This document shows, piece by piece, positions 34,971 through 45,353 of a stretch of 64,000 nt of DNA. How positions within the stretch are numbered: position 1 is the stretch's first letter; each line of letters starts with the position of its first letter. Source of the stretch: Kutzneria sp. 744 (GTDB lineage: Bacteria > Actinomycetota > Actinomycetes > Mycobacteriales > Pseudonocardiaceae). A program made the position numbers and the translations under genes. The stretch covers positions 8,752,106 through 8,816,105 of the forward strand of contig NZ_KK037166.1 in assembly GCF_000568255.1 (NCBI RefSeq), written 5' to 3'. The notes beneath the pieces were generated by a model. It was not told the DNA's origin. It saw only the letters and a list, made by a program, of their open reading frames with translations, and made no database searches.

Positions 34971-35387
34971 GTGAAGTTCATGCTGACCGCTGCCGCGTCC
35001 TTGGCGCTGATGGCCGGTGGTCTGGGCGCCGGGGTGGCACAGGCCGAGGCGGCGCCGGGGTGTTCGAGCACCGTGCAGATCGGCTCGACCGCGTATGCCA
35101 GCTACGAGGGGCAGACCATCGCGTCGGTGAAGCAGTTCAAGGGCTGCGGCAAGAACTGGGCCTACACCTACGTGTGGGACCAGTTCCGGGCGAAGAACCT
35201 GGACTACTACATCGTCACCTTCGTCGACTCCAGCGCGACTGACGTCGGGTTCAGGACGAGCACGAAGAACGCGCGGGAGTTGTGGTCGGGCGGCACCGAC
35301 ACGTTGGCGCTCTGCACGAGGGCCGCGGGCGCGGTCTACCTGGGCAGCAAGGCCTACGACGCGGTCGAGACCGACGAGCGTTGTTGA
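34971..35387 (+). CDS. Secreted four-Cys paralogue 13 (type IV)
   Basis: 138 residues from GTG 34971, with GGAGGGGAGAAGTC in front. Signal peptide MKFMLTAAASLALMAGGLGA then GVAQA. Type IV: YVWDQFRAKNLDYYIVTFVD; ends ETDERC. Last gene of array 2. Confidence 0.84.
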   Translation: MKFMLTAAASLALMAGGLGAGVAQAEAAPGCSSTVQIGSTAYASYEGQTIASVKQFKGCGKNWAYTYVWDQFRAKNLDYYIVTFVDSSATDVGFRTSTKNARELWSGGTDTLALCTRAAGAVYLGSKAYDAVETDERC

Positions 35388-35477
35388 CACCTGAAGTGCC
35401 AGGGCGAGATCGCGGCGTCGGGGACTGCGGGTGCGCGGAGACCGGCCGGCGCCGCTGACTCCCTCCAGCAGCGCCAT

Positions 35478-35506
35478 GCCCCCGGGCCTTCGGGCCCGGG
35501 GGCTTT
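35478..35506 (+). terminator. Terminator of secreted array 2
   Basis: An 11-bp G/C stem (35478-35488 with 35493-35503) closed by a TTCG tetraloop and followed by TTT. It sits between array 2 and the convergent CGNR gene. Confidence 0.88.
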
Positions 35507-35507
35507 G

Positions 35508-36014
35508 TCATGCCTGGGCGTGGCGTTCGCGGTGGCGGGCCTGGCGGGCGCGGTTGGCGCAGGTCTTGGTGTCGCAGAACCTCCGCCGCTCGTCGCCGTG
35601 GGCGAAGAACAGCACGCAGTCGTGGTTGGCGCAGCCGCGCAGGCTCGCACCGGCCACGACCTCGACCGCCGAGCGGCCGATGACCGCGAGCGCGCCGCCG
35701 CCCCACTCCACGACGGGTCCGTCCGAAGTGGACGACAAGGTGGCCAGGCACCGGTGCGCGGCCTGGTTGATGCTCATCGTGGCGTCCGGTGATGCCGGGC
35801 GGGTCTCGACCGCTGAACGGAAGACCTCGCGGATGGCCTCCCGTAGCTCGCGGAGCTCGTCGCCGTCGACGGCGCCCAGGTTCGGGTGCAGGTCGAGCCA
35901 GGCCGTCAGGGCTTCGTCGTCGGCGATCAGGTCGACGTCCCGGCCGCGCAGCCGGACCACGGTGTTGGCCAGGTCCACCGCCAGCGGCTCGCCGACCAGG
36001 GCAAAGGTCGTCAC
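35508..36014 (-). CDS. CGNR zinc-finger (ABATE-domain) transcriptional regulator
   Basis: 168 residues from GTG 36014 (MTTFALVGEPLAVDLANTVV). The N-terminal ABATE-like domain has LAVDLANTVVRLRGRDVDLI; the C-terminal zinc finger reads RGCANHDCVLFFAHGD and RRRFCDTKTCANRARQARHR. The signature CGNR is CANR here, still with its four cysteines. Such regulators control adjacent detoxification or export genes. The divergent hydrolase gene is separated by two palindromes, so autoregulation plus control of the hydrolase is likely. Confidence 0.88.
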   Translation of the reverse strand: MTTFALVGEPLAVDLANTVVRLRGRDVDLIADDEALTAWLDLHPNLGAVDGDELRELREAIREVFRSAVETRPASPDATMSINQAAHRCLATLSSTSDGPVVEWGGGALAVIGRSAVEVVAGASLRGCANHDCVLFFAHGDERRRFCDTKTCANRARQARHRERHAQA

Positions 36015-36024
36015 GACAATCAGA

Positions 36025-36087
36025 GTAACGCATCGGGCGTTACCTGTGTTACGGTCGTCGAAGTAACGCATAAGGCGTTACTTCGAC
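36025..36087. promoter_or_regulatory. Two CGNR operator palindromes
   Basis: GTAACGC-N5-GCGTTAC occurs at 36025-36043 and 36063-36081, with centres 38 bp apart. The second extends to perfect 13-bp arms (36057-36069 with 36075-36087). The first abuts the CGNR start and the second abuts the hydrolase SD. Confidence 0.8.
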
Positions 36088-36103
36088 TTCGACGGAGGAT
36101 GTC

Positions 36104-36976
36104 ATGGCGATCCGGTACCGCAGGGCGACCGTGGACGGGCTGTCGGTGTTCTACCGCGAGGCCGGCGACCCGGGGCGGCCCACGCTGCTGCTCCTGCACG
36201 GCTTCCCGACCTCGTCGGTGATGTTCCGGGACCTCATCCCGCTGCTGGCCGACGACTTCCACCTGATCGCCCCCGACCTGCCCGGCTTCGGTCAGACCGA
36301 CATGCCGACCGTCGAGGAGTTCGACTACACCTTCGACCACCTGGCCGACGTGATCGACAAGTTCGTCGACCAGCTCGGGCTCGGCCCGTTCGGCATCTAC
36401 GTCCAGGACTACGGCTCACCGGTCGGCTTCCGGCTGGCCCTGAAGCGCCCCGACCAGGTGCGGGCGATCATCACCCAGAACGGCAACGCCTACGAGGAGG
36501 GCCTGGTGCCCGAGTTCTGGGCCCCGCTGCGCGAGTTCTGGGCCGACTGGAACCCGACCACCGAGGCCCCCGTGGCCGGCGCGCTCACCCCCGACACGAC
36601 CGTCTGGCAGTACCTGCACGGCGAGCCCGACCCCGAGCTGGTCAGCCCCGACGCCATCGCCCTCGACAACGCCCTCCTGGCCCGGCCCGGCGCGCGTGAG
36701 GTGCAGCTCAAGCTGTTCCACGACTACCGCACCAACCCGCCGCTCTACCCGTCGTGGCAGGAGTTCCTGCGGGAGCGCCACCCAGGCGTGCTGGCCGTGT
36801 GGGGCGGCAACGACCAGATCTTCGGTCCCGACGGCGCCCGCGCCTTCGCCAAGGACGTCCCCGACGCCGAGATCCACCTCCTCGACGCCGGCCACTTCGC
36901 CCTGGAGAGCCAGGCGCACACCATCGCCGCCCTGATCCGCGACTTCGCGCCCAAGCACCTGGCTCAGAACGTGTAG
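36104..36976 (+). CDS. Alpha/beta hydrolase (epoxide hydrolase / haloalkane dehalogenase-like)
   Basis: 290 residues. The oxyanion-site motif is LLLLHGFPTSS; the nucleophile is Asp in YVQDYGSPVGFRLA, so it is not a Ser esterase. The acid is in WGGNDQIFGPDGA and the catalytic His in LDAGHFALE. Asp nucleophiles are typical of epoxide hydrolases and dehalogenases, which open epoxides or remove halide via an ester intermediate. ATG 36104 follows GGAGGATGTC. Control by the CGNR repressor suggests induction by a reactive xenobiotic or aldehyde. Confidence 0.85.
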   Translation: MAIRYRRATVDGLSVFYREAGDPGRPTLLLLHGFPTSSVMFRDLIPLLADDFHLIAPDLPGFGQTDMPTVEEFDYTFDHLADVIDKFVDQLGLGPFGIYVQDYGSPVGFRLALKRPDQVRAIITQNGNAYEEGLVPEFWAPLREFWADWNPTTEAPVAGALTPDTTVWQYLHGEPDPELVSPDAIALDNALLARPGAREVQLKLFHDYRTNPPLYPSWQEFLRERHPGVLAVWGGNDQIFGPDGARAFAKDVPDAEIHLLDAGHFALESQAHTIAALIRDFAPKHLAQNV

Positions 36977-37782
36977 CGGAAGTACTGGCCCAGGTCGCGC
37001 AGCGGCGGGAAGTGCCGGACGACCGGGATCAGCAGCTTGCTGCTGGTCGGCAGCGAGAGGGCGGACGGGGCGAGCAGCGCGCTGAGGGCGTCGACGCGGT
37101 GCAGCCGGGGGTCGATGGCGTCGACCTCGGCGGCACGGTTGACGCCCCAGTGCAGCAGGGCCCGGCCGAAGGCCCGCTTGAGCGCGATGTTGACCAGCCG
37201 CACGCCGAGGCGGCTGTGGGTGTCGAAGGCGATGGTGCCGTGGCCGAAGTGGTCGATGACCCGCCGGAACAGCTCATGCCCCTCGGTGGGGGACAGGTAC
37301 ATGGTGAGGCCCTCGGCCAGTACGAAAACGGGGCGGTCGGTGGGAATCGCGGCGAGCCACGACGGCGAGGTCACCGACGACTCGATCATCTGGTAGCCCG
37401 GGCGCGTGGGGAACAGCTTGCGGCGCACGGCGATGACGTCGGGGAAATCGACGTCGTGCCAGCCGACGGCCGGCCCGGGGTCGACGCGCCAGGCCCGGGT
37501 GTCGAGCCCGCAGCCCAGCTGGACGACGGTCGCGGCTGGCTGCGCGGCCAGGAACTCCCGGGTCCAGTCGTCGAAGTGCTTGGAGCGGGCGGCGGCGTTG
37601 GGGGCGACCCGCTCGTTCATGCCCTTGATGCCGGCGAAGTCGTAGTCGATCTTCGCGACGATCTCGGCGGCCAGCCGGTCGTGCAGGATCGACGGCGTCA
37701 TGGCGGCGTCGAGGGCCTTGCCGTACAGCGTGAGCAGCGAAGTCTCCATCGCCCGATCCAGCCGAACCTTCACCTGCGTCAT
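36964..37782 (-). CDS. SAM-dependent methyltransferase (LCMT/TcmP-like class I)
   Basis: 272 residues. VVQLGCGLDTRAWRVDPGPA is the SAM-binding motif of the leucine carboxyl methyltransferase-like family; WHDVDFPDVIAVRRKLFP and VLAEGLTMYLSP follow. Members O-methylate carboxyls or polyketide products. Start ATG 37782 overlaps the TetR stop (ATGA), so it is coupled to and probably autoregulated with that repressor. Its 3' end overlaps the convergent hydrolase gene by 13 nt. Confidence 0.85.
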   Translation of the reverse strand: MTQVKVRLDRAMETSLLTLYGKALDAAMTPSILHDRLAAEIVAKIDYDFAGIKGMNERVAPNAAARSKHFDDWTREFLAAQPAATVVQLGCGLDTRAWRVDPGPAVGWHDVDFPDVIAVRRKLFPTRPGYQMIESSVTSPSWLAAIPTDRPVFVLAEGLTMYLSPTEGHELFRRVIDHFGHGTIAFDTHSRLGVRLVNIALKRAFGRALLHWGVNRAAEVDAIDPRLHRVDALSALLAPSALSLPTSSKLLIPVVRHFPPLRDLGQYFRYTF

Positions 37783-38429
37783 GGCAGCTCCGCCCGTAGT
37801 TCCGAGAGCCAGTCCGAGTACAGCCCGACCAGCTCGGCCGCGGCCGCCGACGGGTCGGGGTGATCGGCGGGTTCGAAGGCCCGCCGCACGGTCAGCGCCA
37901 GCGCGTCGGCCTTGGCCGCCAGATCGAGCTCCGGGGTCAGCGGCACCAGCAGGAACGCGCCGGTGACCGCGGCGGAAAGCCGGTAGGACAACAGGTCCGA
38001 CGGCTCGTCGAGCAGCAGGCCGTGCTTGCGCAGCACGGCCAGGTACCGGTCGGTGGTCTCCCGCTTGCCGCCGGCGAACAGCGCGCCGGTACGCGACCCG
38101 GTCATCAGCTCGCCGAGCAGCTCGACATCGCCGGTCGCCAACGCCCGCGACAGCGGCTGGGTCATCGCGGCGACGAACACCCAGCGCATCGCCCGGTGCA
38201 GCAGCACCTCGGCCGGATCGGCCCGCATGGCCACCAGTTGACCGGCCACCAGGCGGACGGCGTCGCGGGTGAGCACGGCCCCGAACAGGTCGAGTTTGCT
38301 GGGCCAATAGAGGTACACGGTGCCCTTGCCGACGCCGGCCCGCCGTGCCACCTCGTCCACTGTTATCCGCCGGTACCCGTAGCTGACCAGCAGCTCCTCG
38401 GCCGCGTCGAGGATGCGAGCCGCCTTCAC
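37779..38429 (-). CDS. TetR family transcriptional regulator
   Basis: 216 residues from GTG 38429, preceded by AGGAGG. The DNA-binding part reads ARILDAAEELLVSYGYRRIT, VDEVARRAGVGKGTVYLYWP, SKLDLFGAVLTRD. It is the first gene of a two-gene unit with the methyltransferase and divergent from the aminotransferase gene; an imperfect palindrome lies between. Confidence 0.9.
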   Translation of the reverse strand: MKAARILDAAEELLVSYGYRRITVDEVARRAGVGKGTVYLYWPSKLDLFGAVLTRDAVRLVAGQLVAMRADPAEVLLHRAMRWVFVAAMTQPLSRALATGDVELLGELMTGSRTGALFAGGKRETTDRYLAVLRKHGLLLDEPSDLLSYRLSAAVTGAFLLVPLTPELDLAAKADALALTVRRAFEPADHPDPSAAAAELVGLYSDWLSELRAELP

Positions 38430-38446
38430 GCCGAGCCTCCTGACCC

Positions 38447-38473
38447 ACTGACTGGTTTCGTTTTCTGGTCAGT
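38447..38473. promoter_or_regulatory. TetR operator candidate
   Basis: ACTGACTGG (38447-38455), nine bases, then CTGGTCAGT (38465-38473): an inverted repeat with 7 of 9 arm matches between the divergent TetR and aminotransferase genes. Confidence 0.5.
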
Positions 38474-38510
38474 CTAGCCTGGGTGTCGGAGCCGGGCCAG
38501 GATCGAGGGC

Positions 38511-39794
38511 ATGACGGACCGGGTGAAGACGGGGATGCGGGACCACCTGATGCTGCACTTCGCACAGCACGCGAAGCTCCGCGAAGGGGAGTATCCGCTG
38601 GTCATCGAGCGTGCCGAGGGTGTGCACGTGATCGACACGGACGGGAACCGCTACCTGGACGCGCTGTCCTGTCTGTTCTGCGCCCAGCTCGGCTACTCCT
38701 ACGGCGAGGAGTTCGCGGAGGCGGCGAAGGCGCAGCTCACGCGGATGCCGTTCAACACGAACTGGAACACGGCCCACCCGCCGGCCATCGAGCTGGCGGA
38801 GCGGCTCGCCGAACTGGCGCCGGCGGGGATCAACCGGGCCTTCTTCACCTCGGGCGGCTCGGAGTCGGTGGAGTCGGCCTGGAAGATCGCCCGCCAGTAC
38901 CACGTGGCCAACGGCCAGCCGGAGCGCGTGAAAGCGGTTGCCCGCCGCACGGCCTACCACGGCCAGACCCTGGGCGCCCTCGCTCTGACCGGCATCCCGG
39001 CGCTGAAGGAGGCCTTCGGCCGCCCGGCGATCGACGTCGTGCACGTGCCCAACACCGGCGAGGGCGACCTCGCGTTCCTGCTGAAAGAGACCGAAGCGGC
39101 GATCGTCGACGCCGATCCGGGCACCGTCGGCATGCTGATCGCCGAGCCGGTGCAGAACGCCGGCGGCTGTTTCACGCCGCCGGCCGGCTACTGGGCGGGC
39201 CTGCGCGAACTGGCCGACCGCTACGGCATCCTGCTCGTCGCCGACGAGGTCATCACCGGCTTCGGTCGCATCGGCGAGTACTTCGCGGTGCCCGAGATCG
39301 TGCCGGACATGATCACCATCGCCAAGGGCCTGACCTCGGCCTACGCCCCGATGGGCGCCGTGCTGCTCAGCGACCGGGTGGCCGAGCCGTTCTACCGCCC
39401 GGGCCAGGCGCTGTCACACGGCCTGACCTTCGGCGGCCACCCCCTGTCGGCGGCGATCGCGCTGCGCAACCTGGAGATCTTCGAGCGGGACAAGATCCTC
39501 GACGGCGTCCGCGAACTGACCCCGTACCTGGGCGCCCGCATGCGTGAGCTGGCGAAACTCGACATCGTCAAAGAGGTCCGCGGCGACGGCTTCTTCTACG
39601 CCGCCGAGCTGGACGTCGAGGACCTCGCGCCCATCGCGGCCGGCCTCAGGAACGCCGGTCTGATCGCCCGAACGGACAGCCGCGGCAAGCCGGTCGTGCA
39701 GATCGCGCCGCCCCTGGTGTGCGAGCGGCAGCACCTGGACGAGATCGTGGACAAGATCGGTGGCGTTCTGAGTGAATCTCTACAGAAAGATTGA
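38511..39794 (+). CDS. Class III (omega) aminotransferase
   Basis: 427 residues, PLP-dependent. It shows FTSGGSESVESAWKIARQYH, TAYHGQTLGALALTG, the Asp motif LLVADEVITGFGRIGEYF, the PLP Lys in MITIAKGLTSAYAPMG, and LTFGGHPLSAAIALRNLEIF. It moves an amino group from an omega-amino acid or amine to pyruvate or another keto acid; substrate not assigned. Start ATG 38511 with GATCGAGGGC upstream. The benzoyl-CoA gene promoter overlaps its last codons. Confidence 0.9.
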   Translation: MTDRVKTGMRDHLMLHFAQHAKLREGEYPLVIERAEGVHVIDTDGNRYLDALSCLFCAQLGYSYGEEFAEAAKAQLTRMPFNTNWNTAHPPAIELAERLAELAPAGINRAFFTSGGSESVESAWKIARQYHVANGQPERVKAVARRTAYHGQTLGALALTGIPALKEAFGRPAIDVVHVPNTGEGDLAFLLKETEAAIVDADPGTVGMLIAEPVQNAGGCFTPPAGYWAGLRELADRYGILLVADEVITGFGRIGEYFAVPEIVPDMITIAKGLTSAYAPMGAVLLSDRVAEPFYRPGQALSHGLTFGGHPLSAAIALRNLEIFERDKILDGVRELTPYLGARMRELAKLDIVKEVRGDGFFYAAELDVEDLAPIAAGLRNAGLIARTDSRGKPVVQIAPPLVCERQHLDEIVDKIGGVLSESLQKD

Positions 39795-39818
39795 CGCCTC
39801 GCGTTTAATCTGTAGAAA
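39780..39818 (+). promoter_or_regulatory. Promoter and inverted repeat of the box operon
   Basis: -35 TTGACG (39791-39796), 16-nt spacer, -10 TAGAAA (39813-39818). CTACAGA (39780-39786) and TCTGTAG (39809-39815) form an inverted repeat embracing the -35 and touching the -10, a position suited to repression. Confidence 0.5.
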
Positions 39819-39848
39819 ATAGGAAGCCCCACCACGAGGAGGCGGACC

Positions 39849-41449
<1,601 letters not shown>

Positions 41450-41453
<4 letters not shown>

Positions 41454-42877
41454 CCATGGGCAGCCCCATCAACTACGACGAGAAGATCCCCAACAACGTC
41501 GACCTGTCCTCGGACCGGCGGCTGCAGCGCGCGCTCGAAGGCTGGCAGCCCAAGTTCATGAACTGGTGGTCGGAGATGGGGCCGACGCTGGAGACGCACG
41601 ACGTCTACCTGCGCACCGCGGTGAGCGTCGGCCGCGCCGGCTGGGCCCACTTCGACCACGTGCCGCTGGGTGAGTACCGGTGGGGCATCTTCCTGGCCGA
41701 ACGCGAGCAGCAGCGGACCATCGGCTTCGGCGAGCACCGCGGCCAGGAGGTGTGGCAGCAGGTGCCCGGCGAGTACCGGGCCGACCTCCAGCGGCTGATC
41801 GTCATCCAGGGCGACACCGAGCCGGCCTCCGTCGAGCAGCAGCGGCTGCTCGGGCTGACCGCGCCGAGCCTCTACGACCTGCGCAACCTGTTCCAGGTCA
41901 ATGTCGAAGAAGGCCGGCACCTGTGGGCGATGGTGTACCTGCTGCACGCCTACTTCGGTCGCGAGGGCCGCGAGCAGGCCGAGGATCTGTTGCTGCGCAA
42001 CAGCGGCAGCCCCGACTCGCCGCGCATCCTCGGCGCCTTCAACGAGGAGACCGCGGACTGGCTGGCGTTCTACATGTTCACGTACTTCACCGACCGGGAC
42101 GGCAAATACCAGCTGGGCACGCTGAAGGAGAGCGCGTTCGACCCGCTCTCGCGGACGTGCGAGTTCATGCTCAAGGAGGAGGCGCACCACATGTTCGTCG
42201 GCACCACCGGTGTCGACCGCGTGGTGGCCCGCAGCGCCGAGCTGATCCGTGAGCACGACACGTTCGACATCGCCCCGCACGGCGGCATCCCGCTGGAGAT
42301 CATCCAGAAGTACATCAACTTCCACTACACGGTGTCGCTCGACCTGTTCGGCAGCGAGACCTCGACCAACGCCGCCAACTACTACACGGCCGGGCTCAAG
42401 GGCCGCTGGCAGGAGGGCCGGCGCAAGGACGACCACAAGCTGACCGACACCGGCTCGCTGCTGGAGGCGCCGCAGGCCGACGGCACGTGGGGCGGCGAAG
42501 AGCTGTCCACGATCCTCATGCTGAACCTGGACCTGCGCAACGAGTACATCGCCGACTGCGAGCACGGCGTCACCCGGTGGAACCGGATCCTGGCCGAGGC
42601 CGGCATCGACCGCAGGCTGCGCCTGCCGCACCCGGGATTCAACCGCAGCGTCGGCGTGAGCTCGGGCTTCCACATCTCGCCCGAGGGGGAGATCCTGGAC
42701 GAGGCGACGTGGCACAGGGCCCGCGACCGGTGGCTGCCGACCGGCCAGGACCTGGCGTTCGTGCAGTCGTTGATGCGCCCGGTCTACGAACGAGGCAAGA
42801 TCGCTTCCTGGGTCGCGCCGCCGACCAACGGCATCAACGGCAAGCCGTTCGAGTACGAGTACGTCCATCTGGCCTGA
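41450..42877 (+). CDS. boxB: Benzoyl-CoA 2,3-epoxidase, oxygenase component (BoxB)
   Basis: 475 residues. This diiron oxygenase epoxidises benzoyl-CoA. Iron-binding helices are seen in VNVEEGRHLWAMVYLLHAYF and CEFMLKEEAHHMFVGTTGVD. The N-terminus reads YDEKIPNNVDLSSDRRLQRA and the C-terminus NGKPFEYEYVHLA, both typical of BoxB. Its reductase partner BoxA is not encoded in this window. The in-frame ATG at 41456 is a second possible start. Confidence 0.93.
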
Positions 42878-42886
42878 GGAGCACCG

Positions 42887-44431
42887 ATGCCGGACCGGTT
42901 CAACGCCGCCGAGTACCTGGTCGACCGGCATGCGGAATGCGGTCACACCGCGGTTGTGACGAGCCGGCGGACGCTGTCGTACTCGGAGCTGGCCCACCAG
43001 GCGCACCGGGTGGCGGCGGGCCTGCGGGAGCTCGGCGTGCGGCCGGAGGAGCGGGTCGTGCTCAGCATGGCCGACGACGTGGAGATGCTCGCCGCCGTGC
43101 TCGGCGCGATGTACCTGGGCGCGGTGCCGGTGCCGGTGTCGACCATGTTGACGCCGGTCGAGCTGGCCACGCTGCTCGCCGACTCGCGCAGCCGGATCCT
43201 GTTGGTGTCGGCGGAGTTCGCGGAGGCGTGCCAGGCCGTCGTCGAGCTGGCGCCGGAGATCGACACCGTGGTGCTGGAGGGCGCGGCGGAGTTCTCGGCG
43301 CGCCAAGGCGTTGCCGTGCACCCGTGGGATGACCTGACGGGCGTCGGCGTGTTGGAGACGCCGTACCGGACGTGGGGCGACTCGCCGGCGCTGTGGCTGT
43401 ACACCTCCGGCACCACGGGGCAGCCCAAGGCGGCCATGCACCGGCACGAGAGCATTCGCGCCGTCGGCACGTACTACGGAAACGGGGTGCTGGGCCTCAA
43501 TCCTGAGGACCGTTGTCTCTCGGTGTCGAAGCTGTTCTTCGCCTACGGGCTGGGCAATTCTTGCTTCATGCCGTTGGCCGCCGGCGCGGTGGCCCTGTTG
43601 GAACGCTCACGTTCCACGCCGCAGCTGATCGCCGCCCGCGCCGCCGCCGACCGGGCGACGGTGTTGTTCGGCGTGCCCACCTTCTACGCCGCCACCCTGG
43701 CCAGTGACGTCCCCGACGACGCGTTTTCCACCGTGCGGCAAGGAGTCTCGGCCGGGGAGGCGCTGCCGGAGGTGCTGTTCGACAAGTTCCGCTCGCGCTT
43801 CGGGGTGGAGATCCTGGACGGCATCGGCTCCACCGAGGCGCTGCACATCTTCCTGTCCAACCGGCCCGGCGAGGCCGTCGGCGGCACTAGCGGCGTGCCC
43901 GTGCCCGGCTACGAGGTGGAGATCCGCGACGAGGCCGGAAACCCTTCTGACACCGGAGATCTGTACGTCAACGGGCCGTCGACCGCGACCGGGTACTGGT
44001 GCCGCAACGACATCACGCGCGAAGTGTTCCAGGGCCGGTGGCTGCGCACCGGCGACACCTACCAGCGCAACGGCGACGGCACCTACACGTATCTGGGGCG
44101 CAGCAACGACATGCTCAAGGCGGGCGGCGTGTGGGTGTCGCCGTTCGAGGTGGAGAGCCGGCTGCTGGCCCACCCGGATGTGGAGGAGGTCGCCGTGGTG
44201 TCGGCCACCGATCTCTCGGGGCTGCAGAAGCCGGTGGCCTGCGTGGTGCCGGCGGTCGGGCACAAAGTGGACGAGGATGCCCTGATTTCCTGGTGTCGGG
44301 ACGGTCTCGCCTCGTACAAGCGGCCGCGGGCGGTGGTCGAGGTGGCCGAGATGCCCAAGACGGCCACCGGCAAGATCCGCCGCAACGTGCTGCGGGACAT
44401 GGTCAAGGGCGTACTCACCGATGATCGTTGA
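42887..44431 (+). CDS. Benzoate-CoA ligase
   Basis: 514 residues, slightly shorter than usual. FNAAEYLVDRH is the N-terminal mark of benzoate-CoA ligases; LWLYTSGTTGQPKAAMHRHE binds ATP; KLFFAYGLGNSCFMPL is characteristic of aryl-CoA ligases; RSNDMLKAGGVWVSPFEVES and the catalytic Lys in KTATGKIRRNVLR close the C-terminal domain. It activates benzoate with ATP and CoA for BoxB/BoxC. It begins nine nt after the boxB stop and overlaps the next gene by 11 nt. Confidence 0.92.
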   Translation: MPDRFNAAEYLVDRHAECGHTAVVTSRRTLSYSELAHQAHRVAAGLRELGVRPEERVVLSMADDVEMLAAVLGAMYLGAVPVPVSTMLTPVELATLLADSRSRILLVSAEFAEACQAVVELAPEIDTVVLEGAAEFSARQGVAVHPWDDLTGVGVLETPYRTWGDSPALWLYTSGTTGQPKAAMHRHESIRAVGTYYGNGVLGLNPEDRCLSVSKLFFAYGLGNSCFMPLAAGAVALLERSRSTPQLIAARAAADRATVLFGVPTFYAATLASDVPDDAFSTVRQGVSAGEALPEVLFDKFRSRFGVEILDGIGSTEALHIFLSNRPGEAVGGTSGVPVPGYEVEIRDEAGNPSDTGDLYVNGPSTATGYWCRNDITREVFQGRWLRTGDTYQRNGDGTYTYLGRSNDMLKAGGVWVSPFEVESRLLAHPDVEEVAVVSATDLSGLQKPVACVVPAVGHKVDEDALISWCRDGLASYKRPRAVVEVAEMPKTATGKIRRNVLRDMVKGVLTDDR

Positions 44432-45263
44432 CGCCCATGTGCACGTGCCGCGCCTGTCCACGTTGAAGCCGGCGTGGTTGGAGTGGGCCGACCAGTTCAG
44501 CGGCGACCATCCGTGGCGCTCGGTGTACGACGCCGACGGCGTGCCCGTGCCGTCCAAAGTGGACGATCTGATGGCCGGGCAGGGCGTCGACCGGGCGCTG
44601 CTGTTCTGCGAATACAGCCCGCGGGCCACCGGAATTCAGCCGATCGAGGACCTGCTGCCGATCGTGGCCCACAACCCGGTGCGGTTCCGCCTGGTGGCCA
44701 ACGTGAATCCGCACCTGCACCACCCGCTGGCGTCCGAAGTGGAGCGTCAGCTGGACCTGGGGGCCGTTGCGGTGAAGCTGCATCCCGTGCACGGCTGCTT
44801 TTCGCCCGGCGACCGCGAGGTCTACGCCGTGTACCGGGTGTGCGAGGAGCGCGGCGTGCCGGTGATCTTCCACTCGGGAGTGTCCAGCTTCCCCGGATCC
44901 CGTTCCAGCTACGGCGATCCCGCGCTGCTGGTCGACGTGGTCGAGGACTTCCCGGCCGTGCAGTTCGTGTTCGCCCACGGCGGCCGGGGGTGGTGGTACG
45001 ACACCGCGGCCTTTCTCGCCCTGGCCAAACCCAACGTGTGGCTCGACCTGGCCGGTCTGCCGCCGCGGAAGCTTCCCGAGTACTACGCCCGTTTCGACCT
45101 GCGCCGGCTGGCCGCCCGCTGGATCTTCGGCACCGACTGGCCCGGCGTGCCCGGCGCGGCCCGGAATGTGGCCGCGCTGCGGGAACTGGGGCTGGGGGAG
45201 GAGCTGCTGGGCGGGGTGCTCAGCGGCAACGCCGCGAAGGTGTTCCCGGGGTTGGACGTCTAG
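44421..45263 (+). CDS. Amidohydrolase family 2 (TIM-barrel) protein
   Basis: 280 residues. The metal-binding VDAHVHVPR opens the barrel; KLHPVHG, VIFHSG, FAHGG and IFGTDWPG supply the remaining ligands, as in the ACMSD-type decarboxylase/hydrolase family. It is the fourth gene of the box operon, overlapping the ligase gene. It could hydrolyse an ester or amide to benzoate or decarboxylate an aromatic acid feeding the pathway. This role is inferred. Confidence 0.85.
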   Translation: MIVDAHVHVPRLSTLKPAWLEWADQFSGDHPWRSVYDADGVPVPSKVDDLMAGQGVDRALLFCEYSPRATGIQPIEDLLPIVAHNPVRFRLVANVNPHLHHPLASEVERQLDLGAVAVKLHPVHGCFSPGDREVYAVYRVCEERGVPVIFHSGVSSFPGSRSSYGDPALLVDVVEDFPAVQFVFAHGGRGWWYDTAAFLALAKPNVWLDLAGLPPRKLPEYYARFDLRRLAARWIFGTDWPGVPGAARNVAALRELGLGEELLGGVLSGNAAKVFPGLDV

Positions 45264-45264
45264 A

Positions 45265-45348
45265 CGTCAGGAAGGGCCCCTTACTGACGTTCAACGTCAG
45301 TAAGGGGCCCTTCCTGACGTTGAACGAGAGGATCGGTCCCTTGATCTT
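45265..45348 (-). repeat. Palindromic interspersed repeat, copy B
   Basis: One 54-nt unit (45295-45348, read on the minus strand) plus an extra palindromic half (45265-45289). It is almost identical to copy A at 7935-8050, in opposite orientation. It fills the gap between the convergent amidohydrolase and PaaX genes and could terminate both. Confidence 0.8.
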
Positions 45349-45353
45349 GGGGG

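Noticed and set aside
29365..35387. A CRISPR-like or satellite repeat array
   Set aside because: The repetition comes from thirteen complete coding genes about 430 nt long with variable internal regions, not from short repeats with spacers.
29365..35387. Lipoproteins (Cys near the end of some signal peptides, as in LLCATG of paralogue 2 and LLCGTA of paralogue 8)
   Set aside because: The Cys is inside the hydrophobic core, does not follow a lipobox, and is absent from the other members. The mature N-terminus after AQA fits Sec cleavage.
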